From: Paralithodes platypus
Lineage: Eukaryota; Arthropoda; Malacostraca; Decapoda; Lithodidae
Direction: 5' to 3'
Assembly: GCA_032716605.1 (NCBI GenBank)
Contig: CM064501.1
Coordinates: 22,435,008 to 22,499,007, forward strand
DNA: 64,000 bases
Under the pieces are notes generated by a model. It saw nothing but the letters and a program-made list of their open reading frames with translations. It did no database searches and was not told the origin of the DNA. The position numbers were made by a program, and so were the translations under genes. This document shows positions 51,463 to 61,605 of this stretch, piece by piece (the stretch's first letter is position 1; the number at the start of each line of letters is the position of its first letter).

Positions 51463-54370
51463 ATTAGTGGGGGAGGTGGAACTGGGTCAGGGAAGGGATG
51501 GAGGAGGAGGAGGTGAACCTGGTAGGAGGCAGAGAGGGAAGAGAAACAAGGAGGTGGATTCAAATATACTGTGCTACTACACTAATATAGATGGAATAAA
51601 CAGTAAAAAGGTAGAGTTAGATAATATATTAAGAAAAGATCAACCACAGATAGTCTGTTTGACAGAGACAAAGCTGAACCAGGACTTTGACAGCAACATA
51701 GTGTTTAGTGAAGGATATAATATATGGAGAAATGATAGAAAGGGTAAAAGGGGAGGTGGAGTGGCAGTATTAGTTAAGAACCCTATGACAGCAAAGCACG
51801 TGGAGTTAAATAATGACAAGGCAGAAATAATGGCAGTTGAACTCAATGATATAGAAGGAAAAAAGCTAGACATAGCAGTAGCTTACATGCCACCAAAGAC
51901 CAGAGCATGGAGGGAGTTGGAGTTTGAGGAGATGGTAGAGGATATGATTCAGTCGTTGAGAAGATTGCTTTTAAGGAAGAATCGATTGATCTTGGTAGGA
52001 GATTTCAACTGTAGTGAGGTTGATTGGGAATCGGGAGATGCAGGGCCAAATCAGAGATCTTGGGGAAGTCGGCTAGTGGAGTTGGTTACGGAAAATGTAC
52101 TTACACAACATGTGAAGGAAAATACAAGAATGAGGGGTAATAACGAACCTTCTAAACTCGATCTGATTTTTACAAAAGATCCTCACGAAATTAGTGATAT
52201 AAACTATCTATGTCCTGTAGGTAAAAGTGATCACCTATTACTAAAATGGAAGTTGACCTCGAATAATGCCAATAGATTAGACAATAGCTACATAAATGAC
52301 AGATTAAATTATAGTAAAGCTGATTATGTATCCTTGAAAAGATATTTAGAGGGAGTAGATTGGGATCTTATTTTGAAGGAACGGGACGTACAAGGTAAAT
52401 ATAGTAGATTCCTCGAAATTTATAGAGTAGGAACCAATATGTTTGTCCCAAGATATAAAACTGGAAATTTTACTAAGCAGAAAGATTGGTTTAATTTGAA
52501 ATGCAAAAGAGCTTTGGGTAGGCGTGATGCAGCTTGGGCTAGATTAAGAAGAAGGAACACTGAGAGTAATCGGAATAAATATAAACAGGAGAGGAATAGA
52601 TATGTTAACATAATTAGGCAAGTTAAAATGAACTATGAGAAGAACATAGTAAATAAATGTGAAAGTGACCCTAGATTATTTTATAAATATATAAACAGTA
52701 AGTTGAAGGTAAAGAAACAAATTACTAAATTAAGAGTTGATGCTAGGACGTATGAAAATGTATCGGACATGTGTGAGGTAATGAATAACAAATTGGGGTC
52801 AGTTTTTACTAGAGAGGAAGGTTTTGACGAACCACAGGCGGGAGTACTGGAGAGTGGTCTTAGTAAGATTGAAATAACTAGAGATGAGCTGTTATCTGCG
52901 ATGAGAGGACTTGAAGTAAGGAAAGCTATGGGACCGGATGAAGTGTCTGCCTGGGTTTTAAAGGAGTGTGCAGAGCAATTAGTGGAGCCAGTGAGGGACA
53001 TAATTCAAGCTTCCTTAGATAAAGGACAGGTTCCTGTTGAATGGAAAAGAGCTAATATCATTCCGATATACAAGAATGGAAACCCAGAGGACCCTCTAAA
53101 CTATAGACCAGTTTCACTTACTAGTATTGTATGCAAGATTTGTGAAAAGCTAATTAGGAAGAGATGGATGAAAATGTTGGAGAGAAAGAAAATAATAACC
53201 CCAAAGCAATTTGGATTCAGAGAAGGGACATCTTGTGTTACCAGTTTGCTATGTTATTACAGTAGGGTGATAGATGTACTCCAAGAAAGAGGCGGATGGG
53301 TGGACTGCGTCTACTTAGACCTTTCCAAAGCATTCGATAAGGTACCACATAAGAGATTGTTATCTAAGCTTGAGACGCTAGGATGTGTCAGGGGGAGTTT
53401 GCTGAAATGGATGGAGAGCTATTTAACAGATAGGGAAATGAGGACCAACATTAGAGGAACTTACTCATCGTGGCGGAAAGTTGAGAGTGGTGTGCCGCAG
53501 GGATCTGTGTTGGCACCTCTCATGTTCCTTATGTACGTGAATGACCTGCCGATAGGCATAAACTCTTACATGTCAATGTTTGCAGATGACGTAAAAATTA
53601 TGAGACAAATAACAAATAAAAGTAGTTGTGAGGAGCTGCAAGGGGATTTAGATAAAATATACGAATGGAGCACCAAGTGGAAAATGAAATTTAATATAAG
53701 TAAATGTCATGTGTTAAATATGGGAAGAAGTGTGAATAGACCAAATTGGGAGTACAGGATGGGAGATAATAAAATTAGCAAGGCCGAAAAAGAAAAAGAT
53801 TTAGGGTTGATTATACAAGATAATTTGTCGCCAGAGAAACATATTAACAAGCTCTTTAGCGGAATGTATGCAATGGCCGGGAATATGAAAGTTGCTCTGA
53901 ACTATTTGGATGAGACCATGGTAGCGAAAATTATGAAGAGTATGATTAGACCAAGATTGGAGTATGCAGCAGTGGTGTGGTCCCCGCATCTAAAGAAGCA
54001 TATTCACAAGTTAGAAAGAATCCAGAGAGCAGTCACTAGATTGGTTCCAAGTCTCAGAGAACTGCCATATGAAGGGAGGCTAGACAAATTAAATCTACCG
54101 AGTCTAAAAGAGAGGAGAGAGAGGGGAGACATGATAATGATGTACAAATGTACCCGGGGGCTGGAGAGGCTGGATAGGGAGGATATATTAATTATGGATA
54201 CAGGAATAACTAGAGGCCACAGCTACAAAGTAAAAAGACCTATCTGCAAGAACGATATCAGGAAGTTTAGCTTCCCCTATAGATGTATTGACAAATGGAA
54301 TGGGCTGGAGGAGGAGGTGGTAGGGGCAAGGAACATCCATATTTTCAAGAAAAAATTGGATAAAAAGTAG
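51413..54370 (+). CDS. LINE ORF2: endonuclease and reverse transcriptase
   Basis: 985 codons, uninterrupted. The first ~40 residues are Gly/Arg-rich and overlap ORF1. An APE-type endonuclease follows at about 45-285, with TETKLN near 82, GDFNCSEVDW near 197 and SDHLLLKW near 272. The reverse transcriptase spans about 500-790: NYRPVSLTS, KAFDKVPHKRLL, GVPQGSVLAPLMF, and the catalytic FADD box at 723-726. A thumb/C-terminal region follows (RLEYAAVVWSPH). No RNase H. Domain order and the 3' tandem tail suit the CR1/L2 group. It would nick target DNA and prime reverse transcription there. All key residues are present, so it could be a recent or active copy. Confidence 0.92.
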   Translation: MWWRGWNRGRERGEENKLVGEVELGQGRDGGGGGEPGRRQRGKRNKEVDSNILCYYTNIDGINSKKVELDNILRKDQPQIVCLTETKLNQDFDSNIVFSEGYNIWRNDRKGKRGGGVAVLVKNPMTAKHVELNNDKAEIMAVELNDIEGKKLDIAVAYMPPKTRAWRELEFEEMVEDMIQSLRRLLLRKNRLILVGDFNCSEVDWESGDAGPNQRSWGSRLVELVTENVLTQHVKENTRMRGNNEPSKLDLIFTKDPHEISDINYLCPVGKSDHLLLKWKLTSNNANRLDNSYINDRLNYSKADYVSLKRYLEGVDWDLILKERDVQGKYSRFLEIYRVGTNMFVPRYKTGNFTKQKDWFNLKCKRALGRRDAAWARLRRRNTESNRNKYKQERNRYVNIIRQVKMNYEKNIVNKCESDPRLFYKYINSKLKVKKQITKLRVDARTYENVSDMCEVMNNKLGSVFTREEGFDEPQAGVLESGLSKIEITRDELLSAMRGLEVRKAMGPDEVSAWVLKECAEQLVEPVRDIIQASLDKGQVPVEWKRANIIPIYKNGNPEDPLNYRPVSLTSIVCKICEKLIRKRWMKMLERKKIITPKQFGFREGTSCVTSLLCYYSRVIDVLQERGGWVDCVYLDLSKAFDKVPHKRLLSKLETLGCVRGSLLKWMESYLTDREMRTNIRGTYSSWRKVESGVPQGSVLAPLMFLMYVNDLPIGINSYMSMFADDVKIMRQITNKSSCEELQGDLDKIYEWSTKWKMKFNISKCHVLNMGRSVNRPNWEYRMGDNKISKAEKEKDLGLIIQDNLSPEKHINKLFSGMYAMAGNMKVALNYLDETMVAKIMKSMIRPRLEYAAVVWSPHLKKHIHKLERIQRAVTRLVPSLRELPYEGRLDKLNLPSLKERRERGDMIMMYKCTRGLERLDREDILIMDTGITRGHSYKVKRPICKNDIRKFSFPYRCIDKWNGLEEEVVGARNIHIFKKKLDKK

Positions 54371-54412
54371 ACTGAGAGACGGGACAACACGAGCTTAGCT
54401 CAACTCCTGTAA

Positions 54413-54447
54413 ACTACAATTAGGTAAATACAATTAGGTAAATACAA
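54413..54447 (+). repeat. LINE 3' tail, (TACAATTAGGTAAA)n
   Basis: Two and a half units of acaattaggtaaat end the LINE and mark its junction with the BEL/Pao gag. A tandem-repeat 3' end in place of poly-A is typical of CR1/L2-like LINEs. Confidence 0.85.
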
Positions 54448-54469
54448 GGATCACCAAAGATATAACTAT

Positions 54470-55665
54470 ATTTTTAGTTAACGCAGACAACGAAGCGATA
54501 GAAGCTAAATTAGCATCAGTATTGAGACTCGATGATTTCAATACATGTCGCCGTGAAATGGAAACACTCTATGAAACCGAAGAGGACTACTTCGCGGACA
54601 TAGAAGTAGACATGGAATATCTAGAGGGTCTTGATCAAATTATCGTCCACCTTAAGGGTAAACTAAAACATAAGGAGCCAAATCGTGCTGCAGTACATAG
54701 AAATGCCAGTATAAGATTGCCAAAAATCACCCTTCCTGTGTTTGACAGTGATCCCGCTCTGTGGATGGGATTTTGGGATATGTTCCACTGTAGTGTCCAC
54801 AGCAATGAGGAGCTCGGTGTCATACAAAAATTCACCTACTTAAGAGGTCAACTGAATGGCGAGGCGAAACAACTAATTGAAGGTTTCGCAATAGAAGGTG
54901 CCAGCTACCAAACGCTGTTGCCCTTCCACAGAAAACCTACGGGCACAGGGATAGGATTAAGGCGGCACACATAACTAACCTAATTACTACTTTGAATCCT
55001 CCCTCTTACAATGTCGAGGAACTGAAAGGATTCTATGCTAATTTTGAAAGTACACTGAGGTCAATTGAGACCCTACAAATTACCCTTCATGAAGCTGGTG
55101 TTGTGATTCGTATGAATAAATTGCCATCCCCACTAAAGGAGACTTTAAAGAGAACTTTAGGTGAAGATGGTCTGGACCTAGAAAGGTTTGTACAGGCTTA
55201 CCAAACAGAAGTTTTTAACATGGGAAGTGTAGCAGATCGGGCTACACCACACATACCAGTTGCTTCAGCATCCTCTGCGGTGCAGGAGGCCTCGGTGCTG
55301 AGTAAGGGTTGTAAGCTGTGCGAGGGGGCACACATATGGTTCAAGTGTCTCAAGTATAAAGCCAGTGCTTTGAAAGTAAAACGCGCAAGACAACTCAACC
55401 TTTGCACCGGTTGCTTATCCTCAGACCACGGGAGCAATGGCTGTGTAAACCCTAACATCCGTAACTGAAGTTTCTGTCATAACAGACACTTCCATATCCT
55501 CTGTCAGTCCCGATCTCAATGGGACGGTGCGAAGAAGGAGCAAAAACCTCAAAAGGTAACAAAGACCAAGACACAAACTACCACGATGTCTGTGTCTTCA
55601 AAGAAGACTAGTATTATCCTCCCAACTGTTATGCTGCCAACAGTAAAGGAACCAAGAGGAACAGT
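54470..55665 (+). pseudogene. BEL/Pao gag, frameshifted
   Basis: Readable as two ORFs (54522-54974, 54992-55468) plus a third frame to about 55665. Domain order: an N-terminal helical region; a gag core of the DUF1759 type (ITLPVFDSDPALWMGFWDMF, KFTYLRGQLNGEA); a middle region (ELKGFYANFESTLRS); and Cys/His zinc-binding sequence (CKLCEGAHIWFKC, LCTGCLSSDH, and CHNRHFHILC after a stop at 55466). Frameshift near 54918 and a stop at 55466-55468 break it. The 5' end is lost at the LINE insertion. Capsid-forming role is by family knowledge. Confidence 0.85.
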
Positions 55666-55674
55666 CAAGATGCG

Positions 55675-56197
55675 GATGCTCAACCCCGAAAGGGATTGAA
55701 ATAGGGGAGCTATCCCCCCGCCAGAGGCGGCTTTCTAGGGTCTTTCCTAGCTGATGCTGAGAAGATTGGGTTCTAGTCATGTGGTGAAAGGTTCGTCTAT
55801 CAGAGTGAGAGCTGAACGATCTCTGCCATACCCATAGCTTACTCTGATTGTTCCTTTTACTTATACATTTTCTAAATCTCAAGTGACAGCGTTTCTTCCG
55901 TGGATTGACCTCCCAATCTGCCAACCTAGAGGTTGGCAGATTGGAAGCCAAAGCGTCACATTTTTCCTTTGCCCCTCAACTTTCTCTTCATAATTGCTGA
56001 GGGTCACAGGGTGGGGCTTTGGTTTCCCAGGCATTTCCGCACCCTCCTCAGCTCCCCGCCTTGGAGTGGCTTCGGTCACCCAGGCTTTATTGTGGTAAGA
56101 AGGGAGGGTTCTGTGGGGGCTCTCGGTTATGCCCTTGGCCTTGCTCGGGGCCTTGGGGCTGATCAGCCAGGCAGCTTGGGGAACAGCAACAACAACA
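55675..56197 (+). mobile_element. SINE-like retroposon with (AAC)n tail inside BEL/Pao
   Basis: Flanked by acagtcaagatgcg at 55661-55674 and 56198-56211, a 14-bp target-site duplication. ~520 bp, ending in caacaacaacaa. The last ~140 bp match 14638-14769. The 5' part (gatgctcaaccccgaaaggg) has no obvious tRNA boxes, so the head type is unknown. It splits the protease region just before the active site. Confidence 0.88.
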
Positions 56198-56946
56198 ACA
56201 GTCAAGATGCGTACGCTGCTGGATTAATACTCACAGCGCACCTTCGTACTAAATTGCACTATAGACTCTATCCAATATGAAAAATTGGGTGTTGAAGAGC
56301 TAGAGTTGCGAGGGTTTACCGGAGCATGTGAGAGTAAAAAGTGTCCAGTAGTGTCCTTCAAGTACAAGTTCCGGGGCAGAAACTATCCTCTACAAGCAGT
56401 TGTGGTAGAAACTCTCCCGGATCATAAAGGATCAGAATGCTTCGAAGCCGACATGAAGGTGTTGCAAGACAAAGGCTACAAATTAGCTGATCCTCTAATG
56501 ACACAGACATCTCGACTGGACTTGTTGGTTGGTGTCGATCATTATTATGACTTAGTGCGGCCAGGGTACAAAAAAGAGGGTGACATAATTATCTTGCCCA
56601 CTAAATTTGGCTATGCACTAAGTGGCTCCTGCCATAACGACAAGTCTAGTGCCCAAGTAGAAGTAGTTACAAAATTGAAAGTCGGGTCACCCCGATGGAT
56701 CAATACAAATCCTAGGGATCATATAATCCATGTCATAATGAATTAAAATGTTTGTGGGAACTGGATCATCTAGGGATATCTCCGAGCGAAGATTCAAAGC
56801 AAAACAAAACTGCGTTGGAAATCTACAGAATCAGCAGTATGAAGTCAGACTGCCGTGGAATCAACATAAAGAGAAACTGCCTTCTAACTATGGTCTAGCA
56901 GCGGGTCGCCTAAGGGGTCTACAGAAGCGATTTCAACAAAATCTTG
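56198..56946 (+). pseudogene. BEL/Pao protease and linker to the reverse transcriptase
   Basis: Starts at the duplicated target site with RTLLD. The catalytic Asp is followed directly by a stop and then Tyr, where BEL/Pao proteases have Ser-Gly, so the active site is destroyed. Downstream is an ORF with GVEELELRGFTGACE and a YPLQAVVVETLPD segment (56285-56746), characteristic of the DUF1758-type protease region, then a frame with YEVRLPWNQH and PSNYGLAAGRL (56748-56946), which precedes the RT in this family. Confidence 0.82.
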
Positions 56947-56950
56947 TTAA

Positions 56951-57638
56951 CCCGCTGAGCCCCGGCTAGTTATAATATTTTGTTCACCCCAGTCCCAAGC
57001 CATTTTCACTTATTTTTTTTGTTTGCTAAAATGGAAGACAAGGATGAGAAATGAAAAAAAAAACAAAAAAAAATCACCTCTGACATTTTTTTTTGGGGGG
57101 GGGGGCCGGTGGGGGGTTGGGGGGGGGAGCTTCAAAAAAAATTGTTGAGCCAAAATGGAAGAGAATGGTGAGAAATGAACACACAAATAAAAAAAAAACT
57201 CATTTCGGTCATTTGGGGGGCGGGGGGGGGGGTTTTCAATAGTTCGTCTCCCCCGCATGACCACCCGCCCGGGAGCACTAGGGTAAAAACTGAGTATGGC
57301 ATTGTACGGCATACATCCTAAGGAGTATCTCACATAAATCTCAAGCCTCTAGCTCCCATACGACCGGAGTAATGAAGGTTCAAAGTGGCGGTAAACTAGG
57401 GGTGTAAACTATCCCCACTAAGCCCACCACCACCAGCCGCGCGGCTGTCTCGGCCCGCTCACACCTACTGGCCCGGCTCCCCCACACACTACGGTACCGC
57501 CCCCTCCTATTCTCCCGCCATTTCCTACCTTACGAGCCACGTAAGTGTTTTTTATATGTCGGACGCACGTGATGCGTCGCTGGGAGTTGGTGATCAAAGA
57601 CTGCCGACGCAACACGTGCGACGCTGGGTCTCAACGGG
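56951..57638 (+). mobile_element. TTAA-flanked element with CCCGYKGAGCCCCGGC end, copy 3 (diverged, longer)
   Basis: TTAA at 56947-56950 and 57639-57642. Left end cccgctgagccccggc; right end reverse-complemented cccgttgagacccagc. It has expanded G-runs (57097-57128, 57219-57232) and is longer than the 440-bp copies. Inserted between BEL/Pao linker and RT. Confidence 0.8.
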
Positions 57639-57642
57639 TTAA

Positions 57643-58138
57643 TGTAGTCAAAACGCCAACGTTATCATTGATCAACTTCATCGTGGTTTCATCGAGGAGG
57701 TTCCTTTCGATGTTACTGAAAACTGTCATTACTTGGCACATCACAGGGTCACCAAGAACAGCACAACAACGCCCATTTGTATTGTGTACGACTGTTCCGC
57801 TAGCATTGGTAAAGGCAGGCCGAGTCTTAACGACTGCCTCTACACCGGGCCATCACTAGTGCCAGATCTAGCAAAAATATTACTGCGATTCAGGGTACAC
57901 AAATTTGCCTGGATAAGTGACATCGAGAAAGCCTTTCTCATGTTGAGACTTCATGAAGAAGATCGTGACTACACCCGATTTCTGTGGCCAAAGGATCCCT
58001 TGGACTTATATTCACCCTTGCTTTGCTACCGATTTAAGGTAGTGTTGTTCGGGGCGACTTGTTCGCAGTTTCTTCTTAATGCCACGGTCTTGAAGCATCT
58101 TTCCATTTTAAAAAAGGATCCCGCAGTTGTGGAGGCTA
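57643..58138 (+). pseudogene. BEL/Pao reverse transcriptase, N-terminal half
   Basis: The first ~50 bp are out of frame with the rest. From 57733: HHRVTKNSTTTPICIVYDCSA, LVPDLAKILLRFR, then ISDIEKAFLMLRLHEEDRDY, which holds the first catalytic Asp (DIEKAF), and FRVVLFGATCSQF-type sequence (here FKVVLFGATCSQF). It stops at a TTAA element just before the second catalytic motif. Confidence 0.88.
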
Positions 58139-58142
58139 TTAA

Positions 58143-58622
58143 CCCATAACTAGCGGCGCGCAACATAAGTCGAGTTAAATAAAGCTGGACTATGTGGCGG
58201 CGCTCGACATAACTCGAGTGGCAATTTCAGCACGTAATGTGGCTGAGAGAGAGAGACAAGTGGTGGCAGGAGACTAGCGAGCGTATGACTGCTCCAGACC
58301 ACCGCGGCGAACCTACTGACACAAATCTCAGCTCCCTCCTCCCTCTCTCACTCGCTACATACTCAATTATGTACCGAAAGTACCGAATTACCTGCTTTTT
58401 GCACTCGCGTTGCACGGTTATTGCAAGAAAACTATCCATCATACAAGGATCGTTATGGTGTCATTCGAAAGCTCTGTTTATGCCCTTTCAGGGATAGGTA
58501 CTTGTTTTACGTTCTGGGTCTTATTTAGGCATGAAAATGATCACGTAAACAGCCCTATTTTGGCTAAAAACACCCCGCTGGGCGGTACACATAAATAAAC
58601 CGCATAGGCCGCTCGTAAGGTG
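58143..58622 (+). mobile_element. TTAA-flanked miniature element, AGCGGC family, copy 3
   Basis: TTAA at 58139-58142 and 58623-58626. Closest to 25161-25641. Inserted inside the BEL/Pao RT. The host frames on the two sides match if one TTAA and the element are left out. Confidence 0.9.
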
Positions 58623-58626
58623 TTAA

Positions 58627-59026
58627 GGAAGGTTTGTACATTGACAACTTCCAGGGAACAGACAGTGATGAAGAGACTGTAATTAAGCATTACTGGGATG
58701 CCCAAAGAATAATATCTCAAGCACATTTATATCTCAGAGAGTTGGCTACCAATAGTCCTCAACTACGTGACCTCCTACAATTGGATGGTGTTGCTGCCAA
58801 GAATCAAGAGCAAGTGAAGCCATTAGGACTCTTGTGGCTACCTGATTCTGATCTGTTAACTTTCAATACTAATCATCCCGAGACCAGTACGGCTACAAAA
58901 AGAGAGTGCTTAAGAGTGGCGGCACAACTGTTCGACCCACTCGGAGTACTACTGCCTGTAACAATAAAGTCCAGAATTTTGTTTACAGCAATTATGGAGA
59001 CTGAAACTAGATTGGGACGATCCGCT
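58627..59026 (+). pseudogene. BEL/Pao reverse transcriptase, C-terminal half and connection
   Basis: Begins with the catalytic box YIDN (BEL/Pao YxDD/N type) directly after the TTAA element. It continues with KHYWDAQRIISQAHLYLRE, GLLWLPDSDLL and AAQLFDPLGVLLPVTIKSRI, all typical of this region. It is cut by a hAT-like element at 59027; the frame has also shifted shortly before it. Confidence 0.87.
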
Positions 59027-60136
59027 CAGTGGTTCTCAACTGGTGGTCCATGGAACCACTGGTGGTCCATGGTGACTTTTTGGGTGGTCCACAGGTCGTT
59101 CATTACATATGGTAATAAACTGGAGATTGGTAGGCCTACATATATTATTTATTTTATTGAAAATGCAATACGTTTTTTTTTTATCAAAATAAATATTTGA
59201 CCATTCATTTTATTGTATTAATCCTATTTAAGAAATATATTGGCAATCTTCAGGTTGTAGCTGTAGAGAGGCATTGGCATAACAAACACTGCCTGATCAC
59301 ATGAATATCAATTTTAAAGGATTGGTGAAGGTGGTTAATTATATCAAATCGTCAGCTGTGAACACCAGGCTGTTCAGAAAATTATGCCCGGACATAGGTT
59401 CCTATTTTGAGGTGTTGCTGTTCTACACTTCTGTACGGTGGTTGTCAGCAGAATTCTTGAACTGAGAGAAGAATTGGTTATATTTTTCCAGTCTCAAGGG
59501 AAAGAGGATTTAAAAAAATATGCTAACACAGTCAGAATTAGAACTTGCATATCTTGTTGATATTTTTGGAATCTTGAACAAACTGAAACTTCAGCTGCAA
59601 GGAAAAGGTGCAAATCTGTTCTCTCACCAAGGCATCATCAAGGCTTTTCTTGAAAAATTAGAACTCTGGATCGAACGAGTCGAAGGTAAAAATTTGGTTC
59701 AATCTCCATGTGTGAATGCCATGCTCGGGGAAAAGGAAGCCATTCAGATGCAAATTATCGAGCATTTGCGAAAGTTGCAGGATGAATTTCAGCGATACTT
59801 TCCGGAGGTGGACGTGACAAGGGAGGGTTATCATTCATCATAAATCCATTCGCAACAGATGTTCATAGTGTTCCAGAGGATCTTCAGGAGGAATTCTTGG
59901 GTTTGAAAAATTATTTAGCGGCTCAAGATGTGTACCAGCGGTCTACAATGGATTTTTTTTTCTTTTTTTTGGGGGGGGGAGTAAGATTGGTAGCCTACTT
60001 ACCCAAATATATCAACACATGCAGTCAGATGTTTGTTGTCTATGCTTTATTTATCATTACTCAAAAATGAAATGGTCCACAATATTTTTTTTATTGGGCT
60101 GGTGGTCCGCGGCCTGAAACGAGTTGAGAACCACTG
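59027..60136 (+). mobile_element. hAT-like transposon remnant
   Basis: Inverted ends CAGTGGTTCTCAAC (59027-59040) and GTTGAGAACCACTG (60123-60136). 1.1 kb. Ends of this type are known from hAT families. The interior is a decayed transposase on the plus strand: a segment around 59281-59480 with many stops, then a 107-codon ORF. A clean 8-bp duplication is not visible (gatccgct on the left, a poor match on the right). Confidence 0.75.
59520..59843 (+). pseudogene. hAT/ZBED-type transposase fragment
   Basis: 107 codons: LELAYLVDIFGILNKLKLQLQGKG, EKLELWIERVEG and LRKLQDEFQRYFPEVD. This pattern (lengths and LNxLNxxLQG-like motif) is typical of the middle of ZBED/SCAND-type hAT transposases. N-terminal zinc finger and C-terminal dimerisation domain are missing. 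Confidence 0.65.
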
Positions 60137-60796
60137 CGCGGCTACCTGAAGACTGTGCTACCGAATGGTCTGCAATTTCCAAGGACCTGAACCTCTGCTG
60201 TGACTTTACTTATCCTCGGAGGACGGTATATGCCGACTCAGTGGAACTTCATGCGTTTAGCAATGCAAGTGGTGTCGCCTATGGCACTGCAATATATTTT
60301 GTGAGCCCGGAATGTAGTAGTCTGGTCATCGCTAAGGCCAAGGTCACTCCCATAAGGTCCATAACTATACCAAGACTAGAGCTAACTGCTGTTTTGCTAG
60401 CAGCCAGATTAATCAAAAATTGTGGAGGATGCCTATCATAATATTGTAAAAGTCAACAAAATTGTTTTATGGTGCGACAGCCAGGTTACATTGCATTGGT
60501 TGCACAGCATGAAGAAGCTTCCAGTGTACATCGCAAACAGAGTTGACGAGATAAAATCCCTTCTTCAAACTGTAGAGCTCCGGTACGTGTCCTCAAAAGA
60601 CAACCCTAGTGATTTGCTATCTAGAGGTGTTTCGGCAAAACATCTGAAATCTTCTGTGTTTTGGTGGGAGGGGCCCACAAGGCTACGAAACAAAGACAAG
60701 TGGCCAGAAGATATATTACCAGATGACCCAACGCCACAAGTAACTAGCCAAGTCATTGGGACCAATGTTGAACAGGACACACAGTTATGGAACTAG
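60137..60796 (+). pseudogene. BEL/Pao RNase H region
   Basis: LPEDCATEWSAISKDL, ELHAFSNASGVAYGTAIYF (the first acidic residue, normally DAS, is NAS), SITIPRLELTAVLLAARL, then in a second frame IVLWCDSQVTLHWL, YIANRVDEIKSL and RYVSSKDNPSDLLSRG. A one-base shift near 60425 divides the two frames. The Asp-to-Asn change at the first catalytic site would be inactivating. Confidence 0.85.
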
Positions 60797-61605
60797 GAAA
60801 AATATGGCAGTTATGAAAAATTAATTCGGGTAGTTGCATGGACTATTCGATACAAGAATAATTTGAAGGCAAAAATTAAAGGGACGTCTCCCACAGACTG
60901 TACCCTCCTCAGCATTAAGGAACTAAAAGTAGCAGAAAGGATTGTAGCTCAAAGATGCCAGCAGGAATGCTTCCCAAAGGAGTACGAAATGCTGTCTGGT
61001 GACAAGAGTACTCACAATAATTTGATAAACTAATTAGGACTTGTCATGAAAGGAGGTTTAATTGTATGTGAAGGTAGATTGAAGTTAGCGGCTCTTTCGG
61101 ATTCAATGAAATATCCGATACTAGCACCAAACATCCTTTCACTACCATGCTCATCAATATATGCCATCGTGTCTGTTGTCACTATGGAGTCAATCACGTG
61201 GTCGCCTATATACGGCAAAGGTGGTGGATTCCTAAGATAAGACAAGCTGTAAAACAAGTGACCAGTAAGTGTATAACCTGTCATAAAATACAGGGTAATA
61301 CCTATGCGACAGCTAGAGTACCTCTCCTGTCAGACATCAGGATTACTCCTAGAGATCCCTTCGAGGTCACGCGGGTCGATTATACAGGAGCAATTCCTGT
61401 CCAGGACTCGCACAACAACAAGGCTTATATGCTATTGTTTACGTGCGCTACTACCAGAGCTATTCACATTGAAGTAGTTAGCAGCTTTATCTGTGACAGC
61501 TTTATCCATGCGTTCTGGAGATATTGTAGTAGGCAGGGATTTCCACAGATAATGTTAAGTGACAATGCTGCTACATTTGTAGGAGCTTCCAGAAACCTGG
61601 AAGGC
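60797..61605 (+). pseudogene. BEL/Pao integrase, truncated
   Basis: A degenerate stretch (60797-61140) leads to a zinc-binding HHCC segment (CHRVCCHYGVNHVVAYIRQRW ... CITCHKI, with one frame break at 61140) and the integrase core: VTRVDYTGAIPV (first Asp), MLLFTCATTRAIHIEVV, IMLSDNAATFVGA (second Asp). The core breaks off at about 61605, before the catalytic Glu, where LINE sequence begins. Confidence 0.85.
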
